Shown: positions 7,834-16,595, counted from the stretch's first letter. The stretch: 64,000 nt of DNA from Ruminococcus sp. (GCA_017622925.1 JAGAQC010000001.1:1-64000), one strand, 5' to 3'. Numbers and translations are program-made. The notes: a model not told the origin generated them from the sequence alone.

Positions 7834-8403
7834 CTATTTCCTTTTGCATATCTTTTCAAGCTGCGAGGTAAACGCCCTGTTTTTCAGAAGCAGGGAAATT
7901 ATCATAAATTCCATAAGACCAATGCCGATATACGTAGGAATACGGTATACAAGCAAAGAAAACGGCATATTGGGCGGCAGAAAATGCAGTCCTGCCGATT
8001 TAATTAAGAGCGAGCCGATAAGGTGAGCAAGTCCTACAGAAAAAGCAATATTAAGCGTCTGATTTTTTTTGAATAATTTCATTGAAACAAGTCCCGAGAT
8101 GATGCCGATACTCATAGCTCCGAGGGCAATAACGGGATTTATGGAATATCCTTTGAGGATACTTCCGATAATATCTGCGCCAAGTCCGACCGCGCCGCCA
8201 ACGAACGGTCCGAAGAAGATACCCGCCATAATTACAGGCAGATTTTCAAAGCTGATACGTATAGCGTCGGTAATGTTAAAGGCAAGGAATTTGCCGAAAA
8301 CAATACTCAGGGCAACGAGAAGTCCCGAAATTATCATTACTCTTACGTTGCCGAAAAGCCGTAAATTGGCTGCCGCCGTGTTGTTTGAATTGTTTGTGAT
8401 CAT
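7834..8403 (-). CDS. folT: Folate-family ECF transporter substrate-binding (S) component
   Basis: 189-residue integral membrane protein with about six hydrophobic segments. The pattern ALSIVFGKFLAF...IRISFENLPVIMAGIFFGPFVGGAVGLGADIIG is typical of FolT, the folate-specificity subunit of energy-coupling factor transporters; the ATPases and T component would be encoded elsewhere. The folate assignment is supported twice by context: a THF riboswitch upstream and folC immediately downstream. The ATG is 7 nt from AAAGGAGG, and that Shine-Dalgarno is part of the terminator stem. The protein ends in a basic cytoplasmic tail. Confidence 0.92.
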   Translation of the reverse strand: MITNNSNNTAAANLRLFGNVRVMIISGLLVALSIVFGKFLAFNITDAIRISFENLPVIMAGIFFGPFVGGAVGLGADIIGSILKGYSINPVIALGAMSIGIISGLVSMKLFKKNQTLNIAFSVGLAHLIGSLLIKSAGLHFLPPNMPFSLLVYRIPTYIGIGLMEFMIISLLLKNRAFTSQLEKICKRK

Positions 8404-8437
8404 AAAAAAACCTCCTTTCCCACTTATAGGAAGGAGG
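8404..8437 (-). terminator. Attenuator hairpin overlapping the folT ribosome-binding site
   Basis: On the minus strand CCTCCTTCC pairs with GGGAAAGGAGG and a run of seven T follows directly before the folT ATG. The 3' arm contains the Shine-Dalgarno, so folding would both end transcription and hide the ribosome-binding site. It is the likely expression platform of the riboswitch upstream. Confidence 0.85.
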
Positions 8438-8486
8438 ATTTAGGGCATGAAACGGCTGTTTCTGCCTTTTAAATTCTGCATTTCTT

Positions 8487-8583
8487 AAAGCGGGATGCAA
8501 AATGTGAACCGCAGACAAACGTCTTTCGTCCCGCCGACAACTCCCCGTTCGACAGGCACTTTACGAACACATTTTTACTCTTT
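8487..8583 (-). ncRNA. Tetrahydrofolate (THF / folT-type) riboswitch aptamer
   Basis: On the minus strand the leader shows the landmarks of the THF aptamer in order: AAAGAGTAAAA at the 5' side, GTTCGTAAAGTG, then GGACGAAAGACG, and the 3' segment GCGGTTCACATTTTGCATCC closing with CGCTTT. AAAG at the start pairs with CTTT at the end as helix P1. The match was recognised by eye against the known consensus, not by a covariance search. Position between a consensus promoter and the attenuator of folT-folC fits the known gene context of this class. Confidence 0.87.
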
Positions 8584-8610
8584 AGTCGGACAAAACGTCC
8601 GCCAAGATTC

Positions 8611-8639
8611 ATTATACCGCTGTTGCACGCATATGTCAA
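8611..8639 (-). promoter_or_regulatory. Consensus sigma-A promoter of folT-folC
   Basis: On the minus strand TTGACA (8639-8634) and TATAAT (8616-8611) are both perfect and separated by 17 nt. Transcription would start about 20 nt before the riboswitch aptamer. Confidence 0.93.
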
Positions 8640-8834
8640 TAGGTAAAAATAAGTTTATAACTTCTCCACATATTCCACATAGTTTTCAACACTTTTTTGT
8701 TCATATCATGGAAATAATTTCCCTTTGTTAATTGTGATTTTTCATTTGTGCAAAAGTTTTTCGTCATTTTGAACATGAGAACAGCATATATTTTGTAGCT
8801 GTTTACAAATATTTTTGAAATGTTAATTAAATTC

Positions 8835-8863
8835 TTCACTTTTTTCTTGCTTTATGATATAAT
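8835..8863 (+). promoter_or_regulatory. Possible promoter for the HAD phosphatase gene
   Basis: TTCACT at 8835-8840, 17-nt spacer, and a perfect TATAAT at 8858-8863. It lies just upstream of element C1, so the transcript would pass through the element before reaching the HAD start codon at 9063. The rest of 8640-8834 is AT-rich without a recognisable feature. Confidence 0.5.
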
Positions 8864-8875
8864 TAAAAATATCTT

Positions 8876-9038
8876 AGAGTCTGTTTAGTATCTCGGCGTG
8901 TGCGGATTTTCGAGCATAAATTTGTCGAGTACAAGGCGAAAAAGCGAAAGCATACTTGATGTATGGTGAGCTTTTTCAACGCGGTAATCGGCGAATTTTG
9001 CCGAAAAGACGTGCGCGGAGAGATATTAAACAGGCTCT
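8876..9038 (+). mobile_element. Family C long-palindrome element, copy C1
   Basis: The ends AGAGTCTGTTTAGTATCTC and GAGATATTAAACAGGCTCT are inverted repeats (two mismatches), and the arms continue to pair imperfectly so that the whole 163 nt can fold as one hairpin. The centre carries the family core GCATACTTGATGTATGGTGA inside an AAAAAGC/GCTTTTT stem. The arms share no sequence with those of C2 or C3. No duplicated target site is evident. Confidence 0.8.
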
Positions 9039-9062
9039 TATGAAAAAACGGGAGGGGATATT

Positions 9063-9893
9063 TTGAAAACGTTATATATATCGGATCTGGACGGAACTCT
9101 GCTGAACTCCGCTGCCGAGCTTTCGGATAATACCGTCAGTACGATAAATCGTCTTGTAGATGAGGGAATGTATTTCACATTCGCTACGGCAAGGACTTTA
9201 TATTCCGCCGCTTCTATTACGGAACGGCTGAAAATAAACGTCCCGTGTATACTCAATAACGGGGCAGGTATCTATGACCCGAATGGCGGTACATATGTCA
9301 AAAAAGCCTGTATACCGATAAATGTATCGAAAAAAATTATTTCCGCTTTCCGTAAAAACGATGTTCGCTGTTTTCTGTTCAAGTTTGCGGAGGGCAGGCT
9401 TGTCACGTGCTATGATAAAATTACCGAGGAACTCATGCAGTCCTATGTCAACGAGCGCAGGACGAAGTTCGACCAGCCGTTTATGGAATGCGCCGATATA
9501 CTTGACGAGCTTGACGAAACGGCGGTCTATATCAATTCCTGCGGCGAATTTGAAAAGCTCCGTCCCGTCAGAAATTCGGTCGGGGAGATAGAGGGCGCAG
9601 GCTTTGAATTTTACGAGGACACATATACCAAAAAATGGTATCTGGAGACTTTTTCCGCCGCCGCTTCAAAGGGCAGCGGAATTAAATATCTGCGTGAGAC
9701 CTACGGCTTCGAGCGTGTTGTGGCGTTCGGCGACAACTTAAACGATCTGAGTATGTTCGAGCAGGCGGACGTTAAGATCGCTGTAGAAAACGGCAATTCC
9801 CGTTTGAAAGAAGAAGCGGACGTTGTTATCAAATCGAACGACGACGACGGAGTGGCTATTTATCTTGGGCAACACCGCACAAAGACCGCCTGA
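9063..9893 (+). CDS. Cof-type HAD-IIB phosphatase with element-derived C-terminus
   Basis: 276 residues. HAD motif I is SDLDGTLL at residues 7-14, motif II is in TFATART, and the C-terminal motifs GDNLNDLSMFE and the preceding lysine SKGSGIK complete the Cof-type (HAD-IIB) fold; substrates of this family are usually sugar phosphates or nucleotides. Translation begins at TTG with GGAGGGG 4 nt upstream. The last nine codons (LGQHRTKTA) and the stop are inside element C2, whose left arm starts at 9867; the original end of the protein has therefore probably been replaced. Confidence 0.88.
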   Translation: MKTLYISDLDGTLLNSAAELSDNTVSTINRLVDEGMYFTFATARTLYSAASITERLKINVPCILNNGAGIYDPNGGTYVKKACIPINVSKKIISAFRKNDVRCFLFKFAEGRLVTCYDKITEELMQSYVNERRTKFDQPFMECADILDELDETAVYINSCGEFEKLRPVRNSVGEIEGAGFEFYEDTYTKKWYLETFSAAASKGSGIKYLRETYGFERVVAFGDNLNDLSMFEQADVKIAVENGNSRLKEEADVVIKSNDDDGVAIYLGQHRTKTA

Positions 9894-10041
9894 CGGCTTT
9901 GTACGTCATCTGCTTGCATATTTTCCGTCATCTTACACAAAAACTCCTTACTATACACAAAGTATGCCTGTGTCGTTTTTATGCAAGCTGACGAAAAATC
10001 TGACTGCGCATCTGTCGCACAATCTCTGTGCGGTATTGCCC
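9867..10041 (-). mobile_element. Family C long-palindrome element, copy C2
   Basis: The arms GGGCAACACCGCACAAAGA and TCTCTGTGCGGTATTGCCC are inverted repeats with few mismatches over 19 positions. In the middle CTTACTATACACAAAGTATG is a diverged copy of the reverse complement of the family core found in C1 and C3, hence minus orientation. The element contains the stop codon of the HAD gene and ends 62 nt before iorA. Confidence 0.78.
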
Positions 10042-10103
10042 TTGATCTTATCTGCGATAGAACGCTTGGTAAGTGATATGTTTTAAGAAAGGAATTTGTT
10101 AAA

Positions 10104-11834
10104 ATGAAAAAATTAATGTTGGGAAACGAGGCGTTTGCCCGTGGACTTTATGAAGCAGGCTGTAAAATAGTATCGAGCTATCCGGGAACTCCCTCTACGG
10201 AGATAACCGAGGAGGCAGCTAAATATGACGAGATATACGCCGAATGGGCGCCTAATGAAAAAGTCGCAATGGAAACGGCTTTGGGAGCTTCGATAGCAGG
10301 CGCAAGGGCGTTCTGCGGCATGAAGCACGTAGGACTTAACGTTGCCGCCGATCCGCTGTATACCGCAGCTTACACGGGCGTAAACGGCGGACTTGTCATT
10401 GCTGTTGCGGACGATCAGGGAATGCACTCCTCTCAGAACGAGCAGGACAGCCGTCACCATGCGATAGCTGCGAAAGTTCCCATGCTTGAACCGTCCGACT
10501 CTGCGGAATGTCGTGATTTCGTCAAGGCGGCATACGATATTTCCGAAAACTTCGATACTCCCGTTATCGTAAGAATGTCAACTCGTGTGGCTCACTCTCA
10601 GAGCATTGTTGATACATGCGAGCGCATGGAACTTGAACTGAAAGAATATACGAAAAACCCTCAGAAATACGTAATGATGCCTGCGTTTGCGAAAGGTCGT
10701 CACGTATTCGTTGAGGAGCGCACCAAAAAGCTTATCGAATTTGCCGAGACATGCGAGCTTAACCGTGTCGAGCTGTCCGAAACGGCGGAATTCGGCGTTA
10801 TTACCAACGGCGCGGCTTATCAGTATGTCAAGGAGGCTTTGGGAGAACGTGTTTCCGTTCTGAAACTCGGCATGGTGAACCCTATGCCCGAACAGCTTAT
10901 CCGTGATTTTGCCGCAAAATACGACCGCATTGTAATCGTGGAGGAGCTTGACGGTATCATCGAGGCTCATTGCAGAAATATCGGCGTAAACAACGTTGAG
11001 GGAAAGTCGATATTCGGCTGTATAGGCGAGATAAACCAGTCGGCGATAGCGGAAAAGCTGTTGGGCGTAAAGAAAGAGTTTACGGAGCTTGACGTGAACG
11101 TTCCCGTCCGTCCGCCCGTAATGTGCGCAGGTTGTCCGCACCGTGGATTATTCTATTGTCTGAAAAAACTGGGCGTGACAGTTTCGGGCGATATAGGCTG
11201 CTATACGTTGGGCGCAGCGGCTCCGCTGACGGCTATCGACACAACTATTTGCATGGGCGCGTCTATCTCGGGACTTCACGGCTTCAATAAGGCGAGAGGT
11301 TCTGAAAGCGAGCATAAGAGCGTGGCAGTTATCGGCGATTCAACGTTCATGCACAGCGGTATGACGGGACTTGTAAATATCGCTTACAACAACTCCAATT
11401 CGACCGTTATTATTCTCGATAACTCCATTACGGGAATGACGGGTCATCAGCAGAATCCGACCACAGGAAAGAACTTAAAGGGTGACCCTGCGGCAGCCGT
11501 GAACCTTGAAGAACTCTGCAAGGCTATCGGCATCAAGAGAGTGCGTGTTGTAGACCCGTATCATCTTGCTGAGACCGAAGCGGCGATAAAGGAGGAACTT
11601 GCGGCAGACGTGGCAAGCGTTATCATTTCACGCCGTCCGTGTGCGCTGCTTAAATATGTTAAGCACAATCCTCCCTTTAAGGTAGATGCGGATAAATGCG
11701 TTGGCTGTAAGATGTGTATGAAACTCGGCTGCCCTGCGATCTCCATAAAGGACAAAAAGGCAGTCATCGACCATACACAGTGCGTCGGCTGCGGAATTTG
11801 CAAAGAACAGTGCAAGATAGGCGCGATCATATAA
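10104..11834 (+). CDS. iorA: Indolepyruvate:ferredoxin oxidoreductase, alpha subunit
   Basis: 576 residues. With IorB it oxidatively decarboxylates indolepyruvate and other arylpyruvates to aryl-acetyl-CoA, reducing ferredoxin. The N-terminal half is the pyrimidine-binding domain (GNEAFARGLYEAGC...SYPGTPSTEI), the C-terminal half binds thiamine diphosphate (GDIGCYTLG, GDSTFMHSGMTGL, NSITGMTGHQ). Two 4Fe-4S motifs end the protein: CVGCKMCMKLGCP and CVGCGICKEQC. Length is as usual. AAAGGAATT precedes the ATG. It opens the gene cluster iorA, a small unknown gene, iorB; paaK and an ACT protein lie 2.5 kb further on. Confidence 0.95.
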   Translation: MKKLMLGNEAFARGLYEAGCKIVSSYPGTPSTEITEEAAKYDEIYAEWAPNEKVAMETALGASIAGARAFCGMKHVGLNVAADPLYTAAYTGVNGGLVIAVADDQGMHSSQNEQDSRHHAIAAKVPMLEPSDSAECRDFVKAAYDISENFDTPVIVRMSTRVAHSQSIVDTCERMELELKEYTKNPQKYVMMPAFAKGRHVFVEERTKKLIEFAETCELNRVELSETAEFGVITNGAAYQYVKEALGERVSVLKLGMVNPMPEQLIRDFAAKYDRIVIVEELDGIIEAHCRNIGVNNVEGKSIFGCIGEINQSAIAEKLLGVKKEFTELDVNVPVRPPVMCAGCPHRGLFYCLKKLGVTVSGDIGCYTLGAAAPLTAIDTTICMGASISGLHGFNKARGSESEHKSVAVIGDSTFMHSGMTGLVNIAYNNSNSTVIILDNSITGMTGHQQNPTTGKNLKGDPAAAVNLEELCKAIGIKRVRVVDPYHLAETEAAIKEELAADVASVIISRRPCALLKYVKHNPPFKVDADKCVGCKMCMKLGCPAISIKDKKAVIDHTQCVGCGICKEQCKIGAII

Positions 11835-11848
11835 TTGGGAGAAATAAT

Positions 11849-12235
11849 ATGGATATATACGGCGAATTTGTCAATTGGCTTGACAATATTCTTGAAAATA
11901 ACGAAATGCCCGATGAAACAAAGGCGTTTTGCTTTAATCTTTATGAGGAATCTGTTGAGGACTGCGTATACAGCGTACAGCTTGTTGCGTGTAATGCGTT
12001 CGACGAAAATGACGGCGACTGGGCTTGCGAGGAAGTGTGGAGCAGCGAGGAAGATATTTTCTGTGTGGAGCTTTCCGACGAAACCGAAAAGGACTGGAAA
12101 GCCGCGCAGGGTCTTATCGTTAAATGGATAAGGGAGTATCTTGAAAGCGGAAAATACAGCGGAATACTCACGGCAAAGCCTGTTGCGGCAGGTTTTGTTG
12201 ACGGAGATCTGGAATTGGTTTACAAGGCTGAATGA
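11849..12235 (+). CDS. Uncharacterised 128-residue protein between iorA and iorB
   Basis: I do not recognise this protein. It is acidic (many Asp/Glu), soluble, with no signal peptide or membrane segment, and contains a few cysteines without a clear metal motif. The start at 11849 is chosen because GGGAG lies 7 nt upstream and it begins just 14 nt after the iorA stop; an upstream in-frame start inside iorA is less likely. It ends 12 nt before iorB, so it is embedded in the operon. A role in IorAB assembly or regulation is possible but is inference from position alone. Confidence 0.7.
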   Translation: MDIYGEFVNWLDNILENNEMPDETKAFCFNLYEESVEDCVYSVQLVACNAFDENDGDWACEEVWSSEEDIFCVELSDETEKDWKAAQGLIVKWIREYLESGKYSGILTAKPVAAGFVDGDLELVYKAE

Positions 12236-12247
12236 AAGGAAAAAATT

Positions 12248-12820
12248 ATGGAAACAAGATCAATAATGATAGTGGGCGTAGGCGGACAGGGTTCGCTGCT
12301 TGCGTCAAGAATTATAGGAAACGTGCTTCTTTCGCAGGGTTACGACGTTAAAGTAAGCGAAGTACACGGAATGTCACAGCGCGGCGGTTCTGTCGTTACA
12401 TACGTTAAATACGGCGAAAAGGTTTATTCGCCGATCGTAGAAAAGGGCGAAGCGGATATTGTAATATCCTTTGAACTGCTTGAAGCGGCAAGATGTCTGC
12501 CGTATCTTAAAAAGGGCGGAAAGCTTATCACGTCCACGCAGCAGATAGACCCGATGCCCGTTATCACAGGCGCGGCGGAATATCCTGCCGACTTGGTAAA
12601 AAAGCTTTCCGAAGCCGATGTGGAGCTTACGGCGGTGGACGCTCTTTCCCTTGCGGAGGAGGCAGGCACGGCAAAGGCTTCAAACGTAGTTCTTATGGGC
12701 GTACTTGCGGCTAAGACCGATTTCCCCGAGGAGATATGGCAGACCGCATTGGAAAAATGCGTTCCTGCAAAGTTCCTCGAATTGAACAAAAAGGCGTTCG
12801 AGCTTGGCAAAAAAGCGTAA
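12248..12820 (+). CDS. iorB: Indolepyruvate:ferredoxin oxidoreductase, beta subunit
   Basis: 190 residues of the 2-oxoacid:acceptor oxidoreductase gamma/beta type. The glycine-rich start VGVGGQGSLLASRIIG and SEVHGMSQRGGSVVTYVKYG are characteristic of IorB, the partner subunit completing the active site of IorA. Length fits. AAAGGA 7 nt before the ATG is the Shine-Dalgarno. It is the third gene of the ior cluster. Confidence 0.95.
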   Translation: METRSIMIVGVGGQGSLLASRIIGNVLLSQGYDVKVSEVHGMSQRGGSVVTYVKYGEKVYSPIVEKGEADIVISFELLEAARCLPYLKKGGKLITSTQQIDPMPVITGAAEYPADLVKKLSEADVELTAVDALSLAEEAGTAKASNVVLMGVLAAKTDFPEEIWQTALEKCVPAKFLELNKKAFELGKKA

Positions 12821-12848
12821 ATTCTTGATAATGATATAGGGGTACATC

Positions 12849-13472
12849 ATGAGGAGAGATAAGATAGTAACAAAGTCGGATATTGTCATAGCCGTAATGA
12901 TCGGCATGATAGCGGCGGTTTTTATAGGTATCAGCATATTTATCTTTGTCGATACAAATATCAGATATAAAAGATATGAAAGAGTTACTGCCAAAATTGT
13001 CAATGTTGAATATAGGCGTCATAGAAGAACGCACTATTATAAGGCAGACTATGAGTACGTCTTGGACGGCAAAAAATACGTTTTCGACGACGGCAGACAC
13101 TACAGCTTCAGACCGATCGAGGGAAACAAGGTACTCGGGTATTATGACCCCGATAAGCCGCAGATGTTCTATCCGTCTAAGAGATACGACGGTCTTGTAA
13201 CGTCCTCTTTGCTGAGCATAATATTGATCGTATGTACTATAGGTTCTGTAATAGAAATGCGAACCAAAGACGATGAAGAAAAGGCAAAGGCTCTTCACGG
13301 CATTATCAGGGGAATAAATTATTCTGTTTTTGCCGTTCTTGTCGCAAATTTTTTGAGTTGGAGAATGAGCAGCTTTATGATATTGATAGTCGGTGTTGTT
13401 TCAGCGTTTATTATGATATTTGACAGCATACGCAAGCTGCGGCAGTTGAAAGACAAATACGGTTATTATTGA
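12849..13472 (+). CDS. DUF3592-like membrane protein
   Basis: 207 residues with hydrophobic segments at about 11-36, 117-137 and 150-190. Between the first two lies a beta-rich domain with TAKIVNVEYRRHRR and KADYEYVLDGKKYVF, resembling DUF3592 proteins, followed by VLGYYDPDKPQMFYP. No function is known for the family. It is 28 nt downstream of iorB and could be a read-through gene of that operon. Repeat B2 begins just after its stop codon. Confidence 0.65.
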   Translation: MRRDKIVTKSDIVIAVMIGMIAAVFIGISIFIFVDTNIRYKRYERVTAKIVNVEYRRHRRTHYYKADYEYVLDGKKYVFDDGRHYSFRPIEGNKVLGYYDPDKPQMFYPSKRYDGLVTSSLLSIILIVCTIGSVIEMRTKDDEEKAKALHGIIRGINYSVFAVLVANFLSWRMSSFMILIVGVVSAFIMIFDSIRKLRQLKDKYGYY

Positions 13473-13479
13473 ACCGTTG

Positions 13480-13692
13480 TTTGCAATTTAGTGGATATTG
13501 TTTCCCATATCTTTTGCCAAAAGATAAACTCTTGGTGTCCGTTCTCGTGAATTGGATTGTGGGAATCATGGAGACTAACAGAATAGTGAAGATTTGAGGA
13601 TTTCCACAGTCCAATTCACGAACACAGAGATTCCAAAGGGGTCACCCCTTTGGCAGGGGGTGTGGGGGACAGCGTCCCCCGCTAAAGTTGCA
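13480..13692 (+). repeat. Family B palindromic repeat, copy B2
   Basis: Ends TGCAATTTAG and CTAAAGTTGCA form an imperfect inverted repeat. Inside are CTCTTGGTGTCC, the long CGTGAATTGG/CCAATTCACG stem, ACAGAGATTCC, AAAGGGG/CCCCTTT and GGGGGAC/GTCCCCC. Within the long stem the pair region GTGGGAATC/GATTTCCAC is kept by G-T wobble. It lies between the DUF3592 gene and a lipoprotein gene. Confidence 0.87.
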
Positions 13693-13718
13693 GATAGTGT
13701 ATTACTAAGGAGTGATCT

Positions 13719-15230
13719 ATGAGAAAATATTTAATTCTTTTAACGGCGGCAATGTTTACAGCTTGTTCAGCAGTTTCCTGCGGCAGAGAGACCGCCGAAG
13801 AAAAAACAGAGGTCGTTTCCGAGACCTCTGCTGTAGAAACTTCGGAGACTTCCGAAGAAACTCAAGAGCCGACCGAACCGTTTTCCGAATTGCAGGAGTG
13901 CCACAAAACCATAGAAAACGAGGAAAAGCCCGAGGTTATCCGTATTTCCTTTGAGGGAAAATGCTCGGACAACATAAAAAAACACGCTAAGGTGACAGAC
14001 CTGTATAATATCGACGTCCTGCACAGCGGCGTTGTGGGACTTATAGGAGTTCCTATCGAGCTTGAATATGACGAGGAAGTTTCCGAACCTCGCTTGACTT
14101 TTACATACGATACGTCGGAATTGAGGGGCGTTCCCGAGAAAAATCTTGTAATGCTCCACTATTCCGAGGAGGACGCATTTTACAATACTGTTGAGGATTT
14201 TTCGCTGAATACGGACGACTGCACCGTATCAGCCCCGATAAAAGAGGAGGGCGTTTATCTTCTTGCGGACGCTTATATGTGGTACGGCTGCTGGGGAATG
14301 GACGTTTCCGAATACGAGTACGAGCGTAATCCGCAGGATTTCCCAACGGACTGGGAAAGGGAGCGTGACACGGGAGATATAACGGAGCTTGTTGACAAGG
14401 AATGGGCAATGGAGAACGCCCCGAGTTTCCGTGTATCTACGGCGGAGGAGCTTGCTTCGGCGGTATGGTACGTCAACGGTATATGCGGACTTGATGTGAC
14501 TGTGACCTTGGAATCGGACATCGACCTCAGCGGATACGACTGGAAGCCGATGGGCTGGAGCAGCGGAAACTACTATTTTTCGGGAACTGTAGACGGTCAG
14601 GGTCATACTGTAAAGGGAATGACTATCGACGAGGACTATGTTCAGACGGGATTTATCGGCTACGGCATGGGTATCACGGTAAAAGATATAACTTTTGAGG
14701 ACGCAAGCGTTTCCGCAACTCACTGTACGGGTATTGTCGGCGGCGAGATATACAGTTCCGATCTTTGGGAGAACGTTCATGTTTCGGGAACGGTACGGGG
14801 CGGCTCTGACGATTACGGCGCAATTATCGGCAGAGAAGCAGGAACGACTTTCAAAGACTGTTCTGCGGACGTTACTGTAGACGGTCAGCCGTTTCAATAC
14901 TTTTCGTACAGGCAGAAGATTATAGACGAAACGGAAGTTGTTGAAACGTTCACTCTTACGCTGAACGATGACTATACAGTTACCCGAGACGAACACGACG
15001 GATTCAGCAACCTCTGCTGGCAGGTCGAGCAGAACGGGGTCGAAGCTCTGCAAAGAGGTGCGGAGGACGAGCTTACGCTGAATACTCATGAAATTTTTGA
15101 AAAAGCGCTGACCTTGAGCAACGATCCGGGTACGTATAAAATTTACCTGACGGCTTACATAAACGGTACATATATACGCGTAAGCAATATTATCGAATAT
15201 GAAATAGACGATACTTATAATACAGACTAA
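13719..15230 (+). CDS. Secreted lipoprotein with repetitive beta domain
   Basis: 503 residues. The signal peptide ends in a lipobox around CSAVSC at 16-21, so the mature protein should be anchored by a lipidated cysteine. A Glu/Ser/Thr-rich linker follows (about 25-55). A middle region has STAEELASAVWYVNG and TLESDIDLSGYDWKPMG, then GTVDGQGHTVKGMTI and repeated glycine-rich strands (GFIGYGMGITVKDITF, GGEIYS, GAIIGREAG), which look like the GLUG-type or parallel beta-helix repeats of surface adhesins. No enzymatic motif was seen. AAGGAGTG precedes the ATG. Role unknown. Confidence 0.7.
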   Translation: MRKYLILLTAAMFTACSAVSCGRETAEEKTEVVSETSAVETSETSEETQEPTEPFSELQECHKTIENEEKPEVIRISFEGKCSDNIKKHAKVTDLYNIDVLHSGVVGLIGVPIELEYDEEVSEPRLTFTYDTSELRGVPEKNLVMLHYSEEDAFYNTVEDFSLNTDDCTVSAPIKEEGVYLLADAYMWYGCWGMDVSEYEYERNPQDFPTDWERERDTGDITELVDKEWAMENAPSFRVSTAEELASAVWYVNGICGLDVTVTLESDIDLSGYDWKPMGWSSGNYYFSGTVDGQGHTVKGMTIDEDYVQTGFIGYGMGITVKDITFEDASVSATHCTGIVGGEIYSSDLWENVHVSGTVRGGSDDYGAIIGREAGTTFKDCSADVTVDGQPFQYFSYRQKIIDETEVVETFTLTLNDDYTVTRDEHDGFSNLCWQVEQNGVEALQRGAEDELTLNTHEIFEKALTLSNDPGTYKIYLTAYINGTYIRVSNIIEYEIDDTYNTD

Positions 15231-15287
15231 TTAAAAGTTTAAAATACAGACCTCCGATGAGGTTTGAAAAATAAGGAGCGAATACCA

Positions 15288-16595
15288 ATGGAAAAATATT
15301 GGAACGAAGAAATCGAAACCATGTCCCGTGAGGATATGAAAAAGCTACAGGACGAACGCCTTGTGGCTCAGGTCAAGCACGTTTACGAGAACGTGAAGTA
15401 TTACCGCGACTTAATGGACGAAAAGGGGGTAAAGCCCGAGGACATCAAGTCTACGGACGACCTTTACAAGCTGCCCTTTCTTTCAAAAGCCGACCTTCGT
15501 GAAGCCTATCCCTACGGACTTCTTGCGAAGCCGCTCGGCGACTGCGTAAGAATACAGTCCACAAGCGGAACTACGGGCAAGCGTGTTGTTGCGTTCTATA
15601 CTCAGAACGACATTGATTTGTGGGAGGAATGCTGCGCAAGAGCTATCACAGCGGCAGGCGGTACAAACGAGGACGTATGTCAGGTATGCTACGGCTACGG
15701 ACTTTTCACAGGCGGTCCGGGACTTAACGGCGGTTCGCATAAGGTCGGCTGTCTTACTCTGCCAATGTCAAGCGGAAATACCGAGCGTCAGATAACCTTT
15801 ATGCGTGACCTCGGAGCTACGATACTCTGCTGTACTCCCTCGTATGCGGCTTATATCGGCGAAACTCTGCACGATATGGGATATACTACCGACGACATCA
15901 AGCTTAAAGCTGGAATTTTCGGCGCAGAACCGTGGACTGAGGAAATGCGGCGTTCCATTGAAAAATCTCTCGGCATAAAGGCTTATGATATTTACGGACT
16001 TACGGAAACAAGCGGTCCGGGCGTATCCTTTGAGTGTTCGGAGCAGACGGGAATGCACATCAACGAGGATCATTTTATCCCCGAGATAATAGACCCCGAG
16101 ACAGGCGAGGTGCTGCCCGATGGAGAGGTCGGAGAGCTTGTGTTTACAAGCATTACAAAGGAGGCGTTTCCGCTTCTGAGATACAGAACAAGAGACCTTT
16201 GCGTACTCAGCAGAAAGAAATGCTCCTGCGGACGTACTCTTATCAAAATGAGCAAGCCTATGGGACGAAGCGACGATATGCTCATTATCAGGGGAGTAAA
16301 CGTGTTCCCCTCACAGATAGAAACGGTGCTTATCGAGCAGGGATATTCGCCGAATTATCTCATCGAGGTAGACCGTGTGAACAATACCGATACTCTGGAC
16401 ATCAGCGTTGAGATGAATCCCGAGCAGTTCTCCGATAAGATGAAGGACATGCAGGAGCAGGAAAAATCGTTGGCTCTCGCTATCAAGACCATGCTCGGAA
16501 TAAATCCGAAGGTTCACCTTGTAAGTCCTAAGTCCATTGTGCGGAGTGAGGGCAAGGCAGTTCGCGTTATCGACAAGCGAAAGCTGCACGATTGA
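15288..16595 (+). CDS. paaK: Phenylacetate-CoA ligase family protein
   Basis: 435 residues of the AMP-forming acyl-CoA synthetase type, converting aryl-acetates to CoA thioesters (or, run backwards with an energy gain, releasing the acid). The ATP-binding loop is QSTSGTTGKR near 93-102; YGLTETSGPG and TRDLCVLS with GRSDDMLIIRGVNVFPSQIE mark the adenylation and hinge regions. Start at 15288 is set by AAGGAGCG at 15273-15280; an upstream TTG lacks this. Occurrence close to iorAB fits aryl-acetyl-CoA produced from aromatic amino acids. The exact substrate is not visible from sequence. Confidence 0.93.
   Translation: MEKYWNEEIETMSREDMKKLQDERLVAQVKHVYENVKYYRDLMDEKGVKPEDIKSTDDLYKLPFLSKADLREAYPYGLLAKPLGDCVRIQSTSGTTGKRVVAFYTQNDIDLWEECCARAITAAGGTNEDVCQVCYGYGLFTGGPGLNGGSHKVGCLTLPMSSGNTERQITFMRDLGATILCCTPSYAAYIGETLHDMGYTTDDIKLKAGIFGAEPWTEEMRRSIEKSLGIKAYDIYGLTETSGPGVSFECSEQTGMHINEDHFIPEIIDPETGEVLPDGEVGELVFTSITKEAFPLLRYRTRDLCVLSRKKCSCGRTLIKMSKPMGRSDDMLIIRGVNVFPSQIETVLIEQGYSPNYLIEVDRVNNTDTLDISVEMNPEQFSDKMKDMQEQEKSLALAIKTMLGINPKVHLVSPKSIVRSEGKAVRVIDKRKLHD

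Noticed and set aside
9823-10086. An 87-codon open frame across element C2 before iorA
   Set aside because: It lies entirely in element DNA and the HAD gene's end, with no ribosome-binding site.
11714-11848. Longer version of the small gene between iorA and iorB
   Set aside because: It would overlap the iorA ferredoxin domain by 120 nt; the ATG at 11849 has a well-placed GGGAG.
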